This document shows, one piece after another, positions 1-4,561 of a stretch of 5,324 nt of DNA. Below the pieces are notes generated by a model. It was given only the letters and a program-made list of their open reading frames with translations. It did not search any database and had not been told where the DNA came from. How positions within the stretch are numbered: the stretch's first letter is position 1; each line of letters begins with the position of its first letter. Source of the DNA: Gallionellaceae bacterium UBA5126 (GTDB lineage Bacteria; Pseudomonadota; Gammaproteobacteria; Burkholderiales; Gallionellaceae); assembly GCA_002414205.1 (NCBI GenBank), contig DHYQ01000050.1, positions 1 through 5,324 of the forward strand. Direction: 5' to 3'. A program made the translations under genes and the position numbers.

Positions 1-282
1 GATGCCATCCGTCTGGAAATGGCTGTCAATCTGAATGGCCTGAACCCGCACGACATGGTGGTGGAAATGATGTTGGGCTTGTCCAGTAAACGCGACAAAC
101 TGCAAACCGCGCGTCATTACCAGTTTGAAGCCACCGGCACCCACACGGAACAGGGCGAACACATTTTCGCCGTGCATATCCAGCCGGAAAAATGCGGCAA
201 GCTGGAATACCGCGTGCGTGCCTATCCTTATAACGACCTGCTGACCCATCCGTTTGAAATGGGCATGATGCGCTGGTTGTAA
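1..282 (+). CDS. glgP: Alpha-glucan (glycogen) phosphorylase, C-terminal end (partial)
   Basis: The reading frame is open from base 1 to a TAA at 280-282, so only the last 93 residues are present and the start lies outside the window. The visible part has the ending I associate with the DUF3417-containing alpha-glucan phosphorylases of family GT35: an 'RVRAYPYNDLLTHPFEMG' segment followed by 'MMRWL' at the stop. These cytosolic, pyridoxal-phosphate enzymes release glucose 1-phosphate from the non-reducing ends of alpha-1,4-glucans. The catalytic and cofactor residues lie upstream and cannot be checked. The next gene is glycogen synthase on the same strand, which fits a glycogen turnover locus. 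Phosphorylase is the best call; another glucan-active enzyme with the same C-terminal domain is possible. Confidence 0.8.
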   Translation, partial: DAIRLEMAVNLNGLNPHDMVVEMMLGLSSKRDKLQTARHYQFEATGTHTEQGEHIFAVHIQPEKCGKLEYRVRAYPYNDLLTHPFEMGMMRWL

Positions 283-301
283 TCTTGACGAGGTAATCTT
301 G

Positions 302-338
302 TCGGCCAGACTCCCTGCGTGTCTGGCCGATTTTTTTT
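302..338 (+). terminator. Intrinsic terminator or attenuator between glgP and glgA
   Basis: A perfect 10-bp stem (TCGGCCAGAC at 302-311 with GTCTGGCCGA at 321-330) has a 9-nt loop and is followed directly by eight T (331-338). This is a textbook Rho-independent terminator. It begins 20 nt after the glgP stop. It ends right before the glgA Shine-Dalgarno, so it would separate glgP from glgA transcription unless it is read through or regulated. Confidence 0.88.
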
Positions 339-343
339 GGAGG
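339..343 (+). promoter_or_regulatory. Shine-Dalgarno of glgA
   Basis: GGAGG lies 6 nt before the ATG at 350 and fixes that codon as the glgA start. It excludes the upstream in-frame TTG at 299, whose extra residues would be encoded by the terminator hairpin. The site abuts the terminator T tract, so ribosome loading and hairpin folding may influence each other. Confidence 0.85.
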
Positions 344-349
344 AAAAAA

Positions 350-1807
350 ATGACTGCTCTCAAAATTTTATTTGCCACGTCCGAACTGGCCCCGCTGATT
401 AAAACCGGCGGCCTAGCCGATGTCAGCGGTGCGTTGCCCGCCGCGCTGCAAGCCGTCGGGGCCGATGTGCGCGTACTGCTGCCCGCCTATCCCAAGGTGT
501 GGGCACAAGCGGGTGCCGTGACGTCGGTGGCGGAGTTCACCCACTGGCACGGTTTCCCCCCAGCACGTTTGTTTGCGGGCACCTTACCGAATGGCGTGCC
601 GCTGCTGTTGCTGGATTGCCCCTCGCTGTTCCAGCGCGATGGCGGGCCGTATCAGGACAAGCACGGCGCGGACTGGGGTGATAACGCCCAGCGCTTTGCC
701 CTGTTGTCCAAGGTCGCCGCCCTGCTGGCCAGCCGTAGCTCGCCGCTGGATTGGCATCCCGACATCCTGCATTGCCACGACTGGCAAACCGGCCTGGCTC
801 CGGCCTATCTGCACTTTGCCCCGGACGCCTGCGCCCAGAGCGTGATCACCATTCACAATCTGGCCTTCCAGGGCAATTTCGCCCCGCATAGCCTGCACAA
901 CATCGGCCTGCCACATGCTGCTTTCAGCACCGACGGCGGCGAGTTCTACGGGCACTTTTCCTATCTCAAGGCCGGCCTGTACTACGCACGCGAAATCACC
1001 ACCGTCAGCCCGACCTATGCCGAGGAAATCCAGCAGGAAGCACTGGGCTTTGGCATGCAAGGCCTGTTGCATACCCGTCGCCCCAATCTGAGCGGCATTT
1101 TGAACGGCATCGACATAGAGGAATGGAACCCGGCACGCGATCCGCATCTGGACAAGGGCTATCAAGTCGGCAAGATGACCGGCAAGGCCTTGAACAAAGC
1201 CGCCCTGCAAGCGCGCATGGGCCTGACCGTCAACCCGGACATCCCGCTGCTGGGCGTGGTCAGCCGTCTGACCTACCAAAAGGGCTTGGATGTGCTGCTG
1301 GAAATCGTGCCGCAATTGCTGGAAATGCCGGTGCAACTGGTGATTCTCGGCTCCGGCGATGCCGCCATGCAGCAGCACGCCCAAGCGTTGGCCACCGCCC
1401 ACCCCGACAAGGTGGCGGTGTACATCGGCTTTAACGAAGGCTTGTCACACCAGATCGAAGCCGGGGCAGATTTGTTCGTCATGCCGTCGCGCTTCGAGCC
1501 ATGTGGCCTGAACCAGTTCTACAGCCAGCGCTACGGCACTCCGCCGGTAGTTAATGCCACCGGTGGGCTGGCCGACTCGGTGGTGGACTGCCAGCCGGAA
1601 ACCCTCAAGGACGGCACCGCTAGCGGCTTTGTCTTCCACGGCATGAGCGCCGACAACCTGCTACACACCCTGCAACGCGCCATCACTACCTACCAGGACA
1701 GCCGCAAATGGCAAACCCTGCGCAAACTGTGCATGAGCAAGGACTTCAGTTGGAAAGCCAGCGCCGCACATTATCTGGACGTGTACAGCCGGGCACTGGG
1801 GCGCTAA
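350..1807 (+). CDS. glgA: Glycogen synthase (ADP-glucose type, GT5)
   Basis: This encodes 485 residues, close to the E. coli GlgA length of about 477. The enzyme transfers glucose from ADP-glucose to the non-reducing end of a growing alpha-1,4-glucan in the cytosol. The N-terminal Rossmann domain carries the K-x-G-G-L nucleotide-sugar motif as KTGGLADVSGALP from K18. HCHDWQ lies at 141-146 and NGID at 252-255. The C-terminal domain has VSRLTYQKGLD at 304-314, including the R306 and K311 positions expected for phosphate binding. SRFEPCGL contains the conserved glutamate E383, equivalent to E. coli E377, and is followed by a TGGLADSV segment. All key motifs are intact. The start is set by GGAGG six bases upstream. 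Its partners are the upstream phosphorylase and presumably glgB/glgC elsewhere. Substrate preference is inferred from the family. Confidence 0.96.
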   Translation: MTALKILFATSELAPLIKTGGLADVSGALPAALQAVGADVRVLLPAYPKVWAQAGAVTSVAEFTHWHGFPPARLFAGTLPNGVPLLLLDCPSLFQRDGGPYQDKHGADWGDNAQRFALLSKVAALLASRSSPLDWHPDILHCHDWQTGLAPAYLHFAPDACAQSVITIHNLAFQGNFAPHSLHNIGLPHAAFSTDGGEFYGHFSYLKAGLYYAREITTVSPTYAEEIQQEALGFGMQGLLHTRRPNLSGILNGIDIEEWNPARDPHLDKGYQVGKMTGKALNKAALQARMGLTVNPDIPLLGVVSRLTYQKGLDVLLEIVPQLLEMPVQLVILGSGDAAMQQHAQALATAHPDKVAVYIGFNEGLSHQIEAGADLFVMPSRFEPCGLNQFYSQRYGTPPVVNATGGLADSVVDCQPETLKDGTASGFVFHGMSADNLLHTLQRAITTYQDSRKWQTLRKLCMSKDFSWKASAAHYLDVYSRALGR

Positions 1808-1825
1808 AAACTCGTCCACGGACGA
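1806..1825 (-). terminator. Weak terminator of the radical-SAM gene, overlapping the glgA stop
   Basis: TCGTCC (1812-1817) and GGACGA (1820-1825) are complementary around a 2-nt spacer, so the folded loop is probably four bases with fewer pairs. Read on the minus strand, the hairpin is followed by G and then five T (1810-1806), which gives a short intrinsic terminator for the leftward gene ending at 1881. It overlaps the glgA TAA. Confidence 0.45.
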
Positions 1826-1836
1826 ACTGCCAACGA

Positions 1837-1862
1837 ACAGGCCGGGCAATAACCCGGCCTGT
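1837..1862. terminator. Hairpin between convergent glgA and radical-SAM genes
   Basis: A perfect 10-bp inverted repeat (ACAGGCCGGG at 1837-1846, CCCGGCCTGT at 1853-1862) has a 6-nt CAATAA loop. It lies between two facing stop codons. There is no T tract on either side, so it is a GC-rich transcript-end stabiliser or a weak bidirectional terminator rather than a classic one. Confidence 0.55.
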
Positions 1863-1880
1863 GTTGGTTACCGCACCGCC

Positions 1881-2546
1881 TCACCGCCGCCAGGACACCT
1901 CCGCCAGCGTCACCCCCCGCGTCTGACAAATCTCCTCCAGTTGCGCCATGTCGCCGCGTGCCGGGATCCCGATCATCCACACCCGTCCGCCTTCCACCGC
2001 CACCTGCATGCGCTTGCCGTATTCCGCCAGCGGCAAATTCAGGTAATCGGCATAGCGCGCCTGGGCACGCGGCGTGAGTAACAGCAGCGACTGGTTGTCC
2101 GAGCCGCACCACACCTTTCTCGGCGGCGCAGCCTCGATATACGGCTCAGGAATCAGCACATCCAGCAGCGCCAACAGCTTGGCGTGCTTGGCCTGCAAGG
2201 TTTTCAGCGGATAACCGCTGTAGCACAGGATGTCAAAATCCAGCCCGGCCTGCCGCCGCCAGGCATGCAGCCCCTGCAACAACGCCCGCAGCCCCTGCGG
2301 CTGGTCAAACGGCTCCCCGCCACTAATCGTCACCCCGTCGCAGCCCTCCGCCGCTACCTTGCGACACCAGGCCAGAATCGCCGCCACCGCCAGCGCCCGC
2401 TTGGGATCGGACGGCCAAGTATCCTGCGACACACAATGCTTGCAATGAATCGAACACCCCTGCACCCACAACCCAATCCGCCGCCCCACGCCGAGGACGG
2501 TGACGGGGTAATGGGCTTTGTTGATTTGCAGGGTGGGAGATTTCAT
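1881..2546 (-). CDS. NrdG-like radical-SAM / 4Fe-4S single-cluster protein, substrate unknown
   Basis: This encodes 221 residues. Residues 31-38 read CSIHCKHC, the CX3CX2C motif that binds the radical-SAM [4Fe-4S] cluster. It is preceded by LWVQG and followed by QDTW, as in anaerobic ribonucleotide reductase activases (NrdG, Fer4_12 type). ISGGEPFDQP at 74-83 is the GGEP SAM-binding strand, and YSGYPL lies further on. The protein is longer than typical NrdG (about 155 residues), with a basic and then acidic C-terminal extension of unknown role. No nrdD partner is visible, so I would not call it nrdG; it could activate another glycyl-radical enzyme or modify a different substrate. The ATG at 2546 has only a weak GAGA-type ribosome site about 5 nt upstream. 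The gene is convergent with glgA, and the terminator-bearing repeat at 2566-2639 separates it from the DUF2059 gene upstream, so it probably has its own promoter. Confidence 0.82.
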   Translation of the reverse strand: MKSPTLQINKAHYPVTVLGVGRRIGLWVQGCSIHCKHCVSQDTWPSDPKRALAVAAILAWCRKVAAEGCDGVTISGGEPFDQPQGLRALLQGLHAWRRQAGLDFDILCYSGYPLKTLQAKHAKLLALLDVLIPEPYIEAAPPRKVWCGSDNQSLLLLTPRAQARYADYLNLPLAEYGKRMQVAVEGGRVWMIGIPARGDMAQLEEICQTRGVTLAEVSWRR

Positions 2547-2565
2547 GTTGTCTCGAAAATAGGTA

Positions 2566-2639
2566 GGTGCGGTTAGCGCAGCGTAACCGCACGGATGGCG
2601 GGAATAAAAAGGACGATTACGCTGCGCTAATCGTCCCTA
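2566..2639. repeat. Two-hairpin REP-like repeat, copy 1
   Basis: This contains two adjacent hairpins. Hairpin 1 has stem GTGCGGTTA (2567-2575) with TAACCGCAC (2584-2592) and loop GCGCAGCG. Hairpin 2 has stem GGACGATTA (2611-2619) with TAATCGTCC (2628-2636) and loop CGCTGCGC. The loops are exact reverse complements, so a 14-nt core TTAGCGCAGCGTAA occurs inverted in the two halves. About 70 of 74 aligned columns match copy 2 at 4473-4544, with two single-base gaps and two substitutions. Confidence 0.9.
2603..2636 (-). terminator. Terminator of the DUF2059 gene, supplied by repeat copy 1
   Basis: On the minus strand, hairpin 2 of the repeat (9-bp stem, 8-nt loop) is followed immediately by TTTTTATT. 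It starts 30 nt after the DUF2059 stop codon. Stem plus T tract make a credible Rho-independent terminator. Confidence 0.7.
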
Positions 2640-2666
2640 TGGTCTTTTGTTTCATCACCTCTATCG

Positions 2667-3170
2667 CTATTGGCACTTGTCCATTTCAGAGACAAAATCT
2701 TCCATAATTTTATTGAGTCGCGGAGCGCTATTCGATAGCATTTTTCCGACTTCTGCATTACCTCTTGCCATCAAAAAAGGCACCTTGTTGATAGCCGCTT
2801 GACCAACAGGTGTTTGATAGAACGACAACATGCCAACGACCTCTTCTTCCGTAAAAGCCTCCTTGTACAACCGGATGTAAACCGGCTCGATTTTTTCCCA
2901 TGCAAACTCTTCCCGTAGCAGAGCGACGGTACGGTTACGCATATTGGCAATCGCCTGTTGCTGTTTGGCTGTTGGTGCCTTTCCCAACAATGTTTGTTTC
3001 AAGGCATCGTTTATGATGCTGTCAGCTTGGCTCATAACGGAGCCAAAAATAGATTCCACATGAATCACGGCAAAAAGCTGGCGTATAGAGGTTTCACTTG
3101 CAGGTTCAGCCACTGCCGTCAGCGGCAACGATAGTACAAAAACCAGCCAGATGCTTTTAAGGATATTCAT
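2667..3170 (-). CDS. Exported DUF2059-domain protein
   Basis: This encodes 167 residues. Residues 1-21 form a Sec signal peptide: one lysine, a hydrophobic core rich in L, V and F, and an AVA cleavage site before EPA. The mature protein should be periplasmic. The helical C-terminal half carries the DUF2059 signature: YKEAFTEEEV from 102, then LSFYQTPVGQAAINKVP at 115-131. This resembles the usual 'F-T-x-E-E ... F-Y-x-[ST]-P-x-G' pattern of that family. The biochemical role of DUF2059 proteins is not established, and I infer none. The start is supported by GGAG (3178-3181 on the plus strand) seven bases before the ATG. The gene has its own AT-rich upstream region and a terminator in the downstream repeat, so it is probably monocistronic. 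Composition is more AT-rich than glgA. Confidence 0.85.
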   Translation of the reverse strand: MNILKSIWLVFVLSLPLTAVAEPASETSIRQLFAVIHVESIFGSVMSQADSIINDALKQTLLGKAPTAKQQQAIANMRNRTVALLREEFAWEKIEPVYIRLYKEAFTEEEVVGMLSFYQTPVGQAAINKVPFLMARGNAEVGKMLSNSAPRLNKIMEDFVSEMDKCQ

Positions 3171-3190
3171 GAATCATCTCCAAAATAGGT

Positions 3191-3252
3191 TGCCAACGTC
3201 CGCTCACACTTGTTTCAAAACTTTGAACGCAATGAGTGTGCTTGGCATATTA
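3191..3252 (-). promoter_or_regulatory. Promoter and nested-dyad leader of the DUF2059 gene (putative)
   Basis: On the minus strand TAATAT (3252-3247) could be a -10 box. A TTGATT 15 nt further upstream is a possible but short-spaced -35. The downstream leader is a nested dyad: TGCCAA (3191-3196) with TTGGCA (3242-3247), CACAC (3205-3209) with GTGTG (3236-3240), and TTCAAA (3214-3219) with TTTGAA (3222-3227). It could be an operator or a folded 5' leader. The promoter boxes are weak; the dyad itself is plain. Confidence 0.35.
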
Positions 3253-3262
3253 CAATAAAAAT

Positions 3263-3281
3263 AAAAAAATCAATGAATTGA
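3263..3281 (-). terminator. Possible weak terminator of the DUF4265 gene
   Basis: TCAAT-GA-ATTGA (3270-3281) is a small AT-rich palindrome followed on the minus strand by seven T (3269-3263), 18 nt after the DUF4265 stop. A second short palindrome, GCATCCGATGC (3289-3299), lies just before it. The stem is too weak to be confident. Confidence 0.3.
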
Positions 3282-3299
3282 GCGAAAAGCATCCGATGC

Positions 3300-3737
3300 C
3301 TATTCCTCTTGGTTTGGATCCGCATATTCCCACATCACCTCCAGCTCAGTGAGGTAATCACACACTGAAGCCAGCTCAATACCCACAGGAATGTTGATCG
3401 CAACATAGCGGTTCTTCATCCCCTCATAACTACAACCGAGTGCGGTAATACCGGGCAAGCTCTTTTCAGCTTCAAGCGACGACTCAAAAATCACCCGCAC
3501 GGTTCTGTTCCCTGATTTGCGAACCACCGCCTGAAACGTCGGCAACCCGTCTTCTGCCGAAAATGGCGCAAACACCACATCCGCCCAGGAAACCCCGTAA
3601 GCCCAGAACGGCGAATTATCCAAACGATATTGGTCAGTGCCAAGATGGGTGGCCCAAAGCGTTTCAACTTCGGTGGTGCCATCCTCATTGGGGACGCGAA
3701 AGAGTACTTTGGCGGTTGGTTGCAAAGTGTTTTTCAT
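3300..3737 (-). CDS. DUF4265 family protein
   Basis: This encodes 145 residues with no signal peptide or membrane segment, so it is probably cytosolic. The N-terminal half has the pattern I associate with DUF4265: VLFRVPNEDG at 11-20, VETLWATHLG at 24-33, then YRLDNSPFWAYGVSWADVV at 37-55. A basic stretch VVRKSGNRTVRVIFE follows, and the C-terminus is acidic. The function of the family is unknown to me. The start at 3737 is chosen because the conserved region begins a few residues later. No good Shine-Dalgarno precedes it, and the same frame stays open far upstream across the REP-like hairpin and antisense to ccdB, which I treat as chance. It lies 95 nt downstream of ccdB on the same strand and could be read from the ccd promoter, but the intervening hairpin may limit this. 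Confidence 0.78.
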   Translation of the reverse strand: MKNTLQPTAKVLFRVPNEDGTTEVETLWATHLGTDQYRLDNSPFWAYGVSWADVVFAPFSAEDGLPTFQAVVRKSGNRTVRVIFESSLEAEKSLPGITALGCSYEGMKNRYVAINIPVGIELASVCDYLTELEVMWEYADPNQEE

Positions 3738-3762
3738 GAACTTGAAAACCCAAAAATGCACG

Positions 3763-3835
3763 TAGCCGTATGCAATATGGGAATGATTTTGCACACTCCC
3801 CGCATTCCGCTGCGCTGCATGACGGGCTACGGCTA
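3763..3835. repeat. Diverged REP-like palindrome between ccdB and the DUF4265 gene
   Basis: Outer arms TAGCCGTA (3763-3770) and TACGGCTA (3828-3835) are perfect complements. Inside them an imperfect hairpin pairs CCCGCAT (3799-3805) with ATGACGGG (3819-3826), with one bulged A. Its loop contains CGCTGCGC (3808-3815), the same 8-mer found in the loops of the two larger repeats. The right outer arm includes the ccdB stop codon. Confidence 0.6.
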
Positions 3836-4147
3836 ATAACCATGAAACAAAAAATCCAGCGCCGCCGTGATGTCGGGATGCTGCGCCGCCAGGGACGCGA
3901 CGGGCGATTTCAATATCCTGAGCGGCACGGCGGCCAGCTTGGACGTTTCCATAAAGCAGGCAATACCGACCACCTCGAACACCGGCGACAGGTGTTTGGG
4001 CAACGCCCCTGCCGGGTAGCTGTCCAGCCGTCGCAGCGGCACCACCACACGGGTGTCCAGCACGCTCAACAAATCGCTTTGCACATCCAGCAAAAACGGC
4101 ACCTGCGGGTTTTGCCCCGGATTGGGATACACGTCGTAGCGGGCCAT
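3833..4147 (-). CDS. ccdB: CcdB-family toxin
   Basis: This encodes 104 residues; F-plasmid CcdB has 101. Members poison DNA gyrase by trapping the GyrA-DNA cleavage complex. The family pattern is clear: MARYDVYPNP at the start, FLLDVQSDLL at 34-43, TRVVVPL at 48-54, then HLSPVF and AVPLRIL in the strands of the core, and a C-terminal helix ending DFLFHGY. In F CcdB the last three residues are W99-G100-I101 and are needed for gyrase poisoning. Here the matching positions read H102-G103-Y104, so the tryptophan is replaced. The ATG at 4147 is chosen over an upstream in-frame start because homology begins there and it sits 2 nt after the ccdA stop, implying translational coupling. It is normally neutralised and co-repressed with CcdA. 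Confidence 0.9.
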   Translation of the reverse strand: MARYDVYPNPGQNPQVPFLLDVQSDLLSVLDTRVVVPLRRLDSYPAGALPKHLSPVFEVVGIACFMETSKLAAVPLRILKSPVASLAAQHPDITAALDFLFHGY

Positions 4148-4149
4148 GC

Positions 4150-4392
4150 TCAAAACATCCGGTACGATTCCAGCGGCAACCCTTCTTCGGCCACGCACTG
4201 GTTATACGCCGCAATCGCCGCCTGATTTTCCGCGAGCCACTGCTGCCGCCGGGCCTCCCGCAACACCTCGGCCAAATGCTGCTCCACCGTTTGCGACAGA
4301 TTGATATTCAACGCCTTGAGCTGCTGCAACAAATCCGCATTCAAACTCAAATTCACCGCCCGCTTCGGCGCGGCCAAATCGAAATGACTCAT
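4150..4392 (-). CDS. ccdA: CcdA-family antitoxin
   Basis: This encodes 80 residues, slightly longer than F CcdA (72). The N-terminal half (about 10-48) fits the ribbon-helix-helix DNA-binding fold: a KRAVNLSL strand, then helices through LLQQLKALNINLSQTV and HLAEVLREARR. RRQQWLAENQAAI (48-60) corresponds to the 'RW-x-AENQ' stretch of F CcdA that leads into the flexible toxin-binding tail. The tail here ends ESYRMF. Known family roles are to bind and neutralise CcdB and, with it, to repress the operon. Start evidence is AGGAG (plus-strand CTCCT at 4399-4403) six bases before the ATG, and a TATAAT box about 27 nt upstream. Antitoxin precedes toxin with a 2-nt gap, the usual order. Confidence 0.9.
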   Translation of the reverse strand: MSHFDLAAPKRAVNLSLNADLLQQLKALNINLSQTVEQHLAEVLREARRQQWLAENQAAIAAYNQCVAEEGLPLESYRMF

Positions 4393-4418
4393 GCTGCACT
4401 CCTGAAAAATTTGCGGGG

Positions 4419-4459
4419 ATTATATGCGCAAAAGTTATACGCATGATGATTGCATGATG
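4419..4459 (-). promoter_or_regulatory. ccdAB promoter and candidate operator repeats
   Basis: A perfect minus-strand TATAAT (4424-4419) is well placed for a start near 4412, giving a leader of about 20 nt. No good -35 is seen. Two direct repeats overlap or flank the box: TTATATGCGCA (4420-4430) with TTATACGCA (4435-4443), and GCATGATG at 4441-4448 and 4452-4459. In CcdA-type systems, tandem sites over the promoter bind the RHH antitoxin-toxin complex. Assigning these repeats to that role is inference. Confidence 0.6.
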
Positions 4460-4472
4460 CGGATGGTTGGTC

Positions 4473-4544
4473 GGTGCGGTAGCGCAACGAACCGCACGGA
4501 TGGTGGGAATAAAAAGGACGATTACGCTGCGCTAATCGTCCCTA
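4473..4544. repeat. Two-hairpin REP-like repeat, copy 2
   Basis: This has the same orientation and layout as copy 1. Hairpin 1 is shortened to a 7-bp stem (GTGCGGT 4474-4480, ACCGCAC 4491-4497), having lost one T from each arm and changed its loop. Hairpin 2 (GGACGATTA 4516-4524, TAATCGTCC 4533-4541, loop CGCTGCGC) is identical to copy 1, as are nearly all of the bases between the hairpins. Confidence 0.9.
4508..4541 (-). terminator. Terminator of the exported-protein gene, supplied by repeat copy 2
   Basis: On the minus strand a 9-bp stem with an 8-nt loop is followed by TTTTTATT, beginning 20 nt after the stop at 4562. The arrangement is the same as in copy 1 after the DUF2059 gene. It would also insulate ccdA from transcription coming from the right. 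Confidence 0.7.
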
Positions 4545-4561
4545 CGGCTCTGCCTAGCTAA

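Noticed and set aside
285..312. TTGACG at 285-290 as the -35 of a glgA promoter
   Set aside because: No acceptable -10 box lies 15-19 nt downstream; the region there is the GC-rich terminator stem.
299..349. Longer glgA start at TTG 299
   Set aside because: The added residues would be encoded by the terminator hairpin. A strong GGAGG sits at proper distance from ATG 350, and GlgA homology starts right after that ATG.
584..1402. Long minus-strand open frame of 272 codons inside glgA
   Set aside because: It is antisense to a fully conserved gene in a GC-rich region, has no family features, and its composition is that of a shadow frame.
4148..4198. Longer ccdB start at 4198
   Set aside because: It would overlap ccdA by about 49 bases and add an arginine-rich stretch absent from CcdB. 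ATG 4147, 2 nt after the ccdA stop, matches the family start.
3738..4214. Upstream extension of the DUF4265 frame (159 extra codons)
   Set aside because: It runs through the REP-like hairpin and overlaps ccdB and ccdA in another frame. The extra residues look like no protein, and the conserved domain starts just after the ATG at 3737.
2566..4544. CRISPR array
   Set aside because: There are only two widely separated, internally palindromic copies with genes between them. There are no regular spacers and no cas genes.
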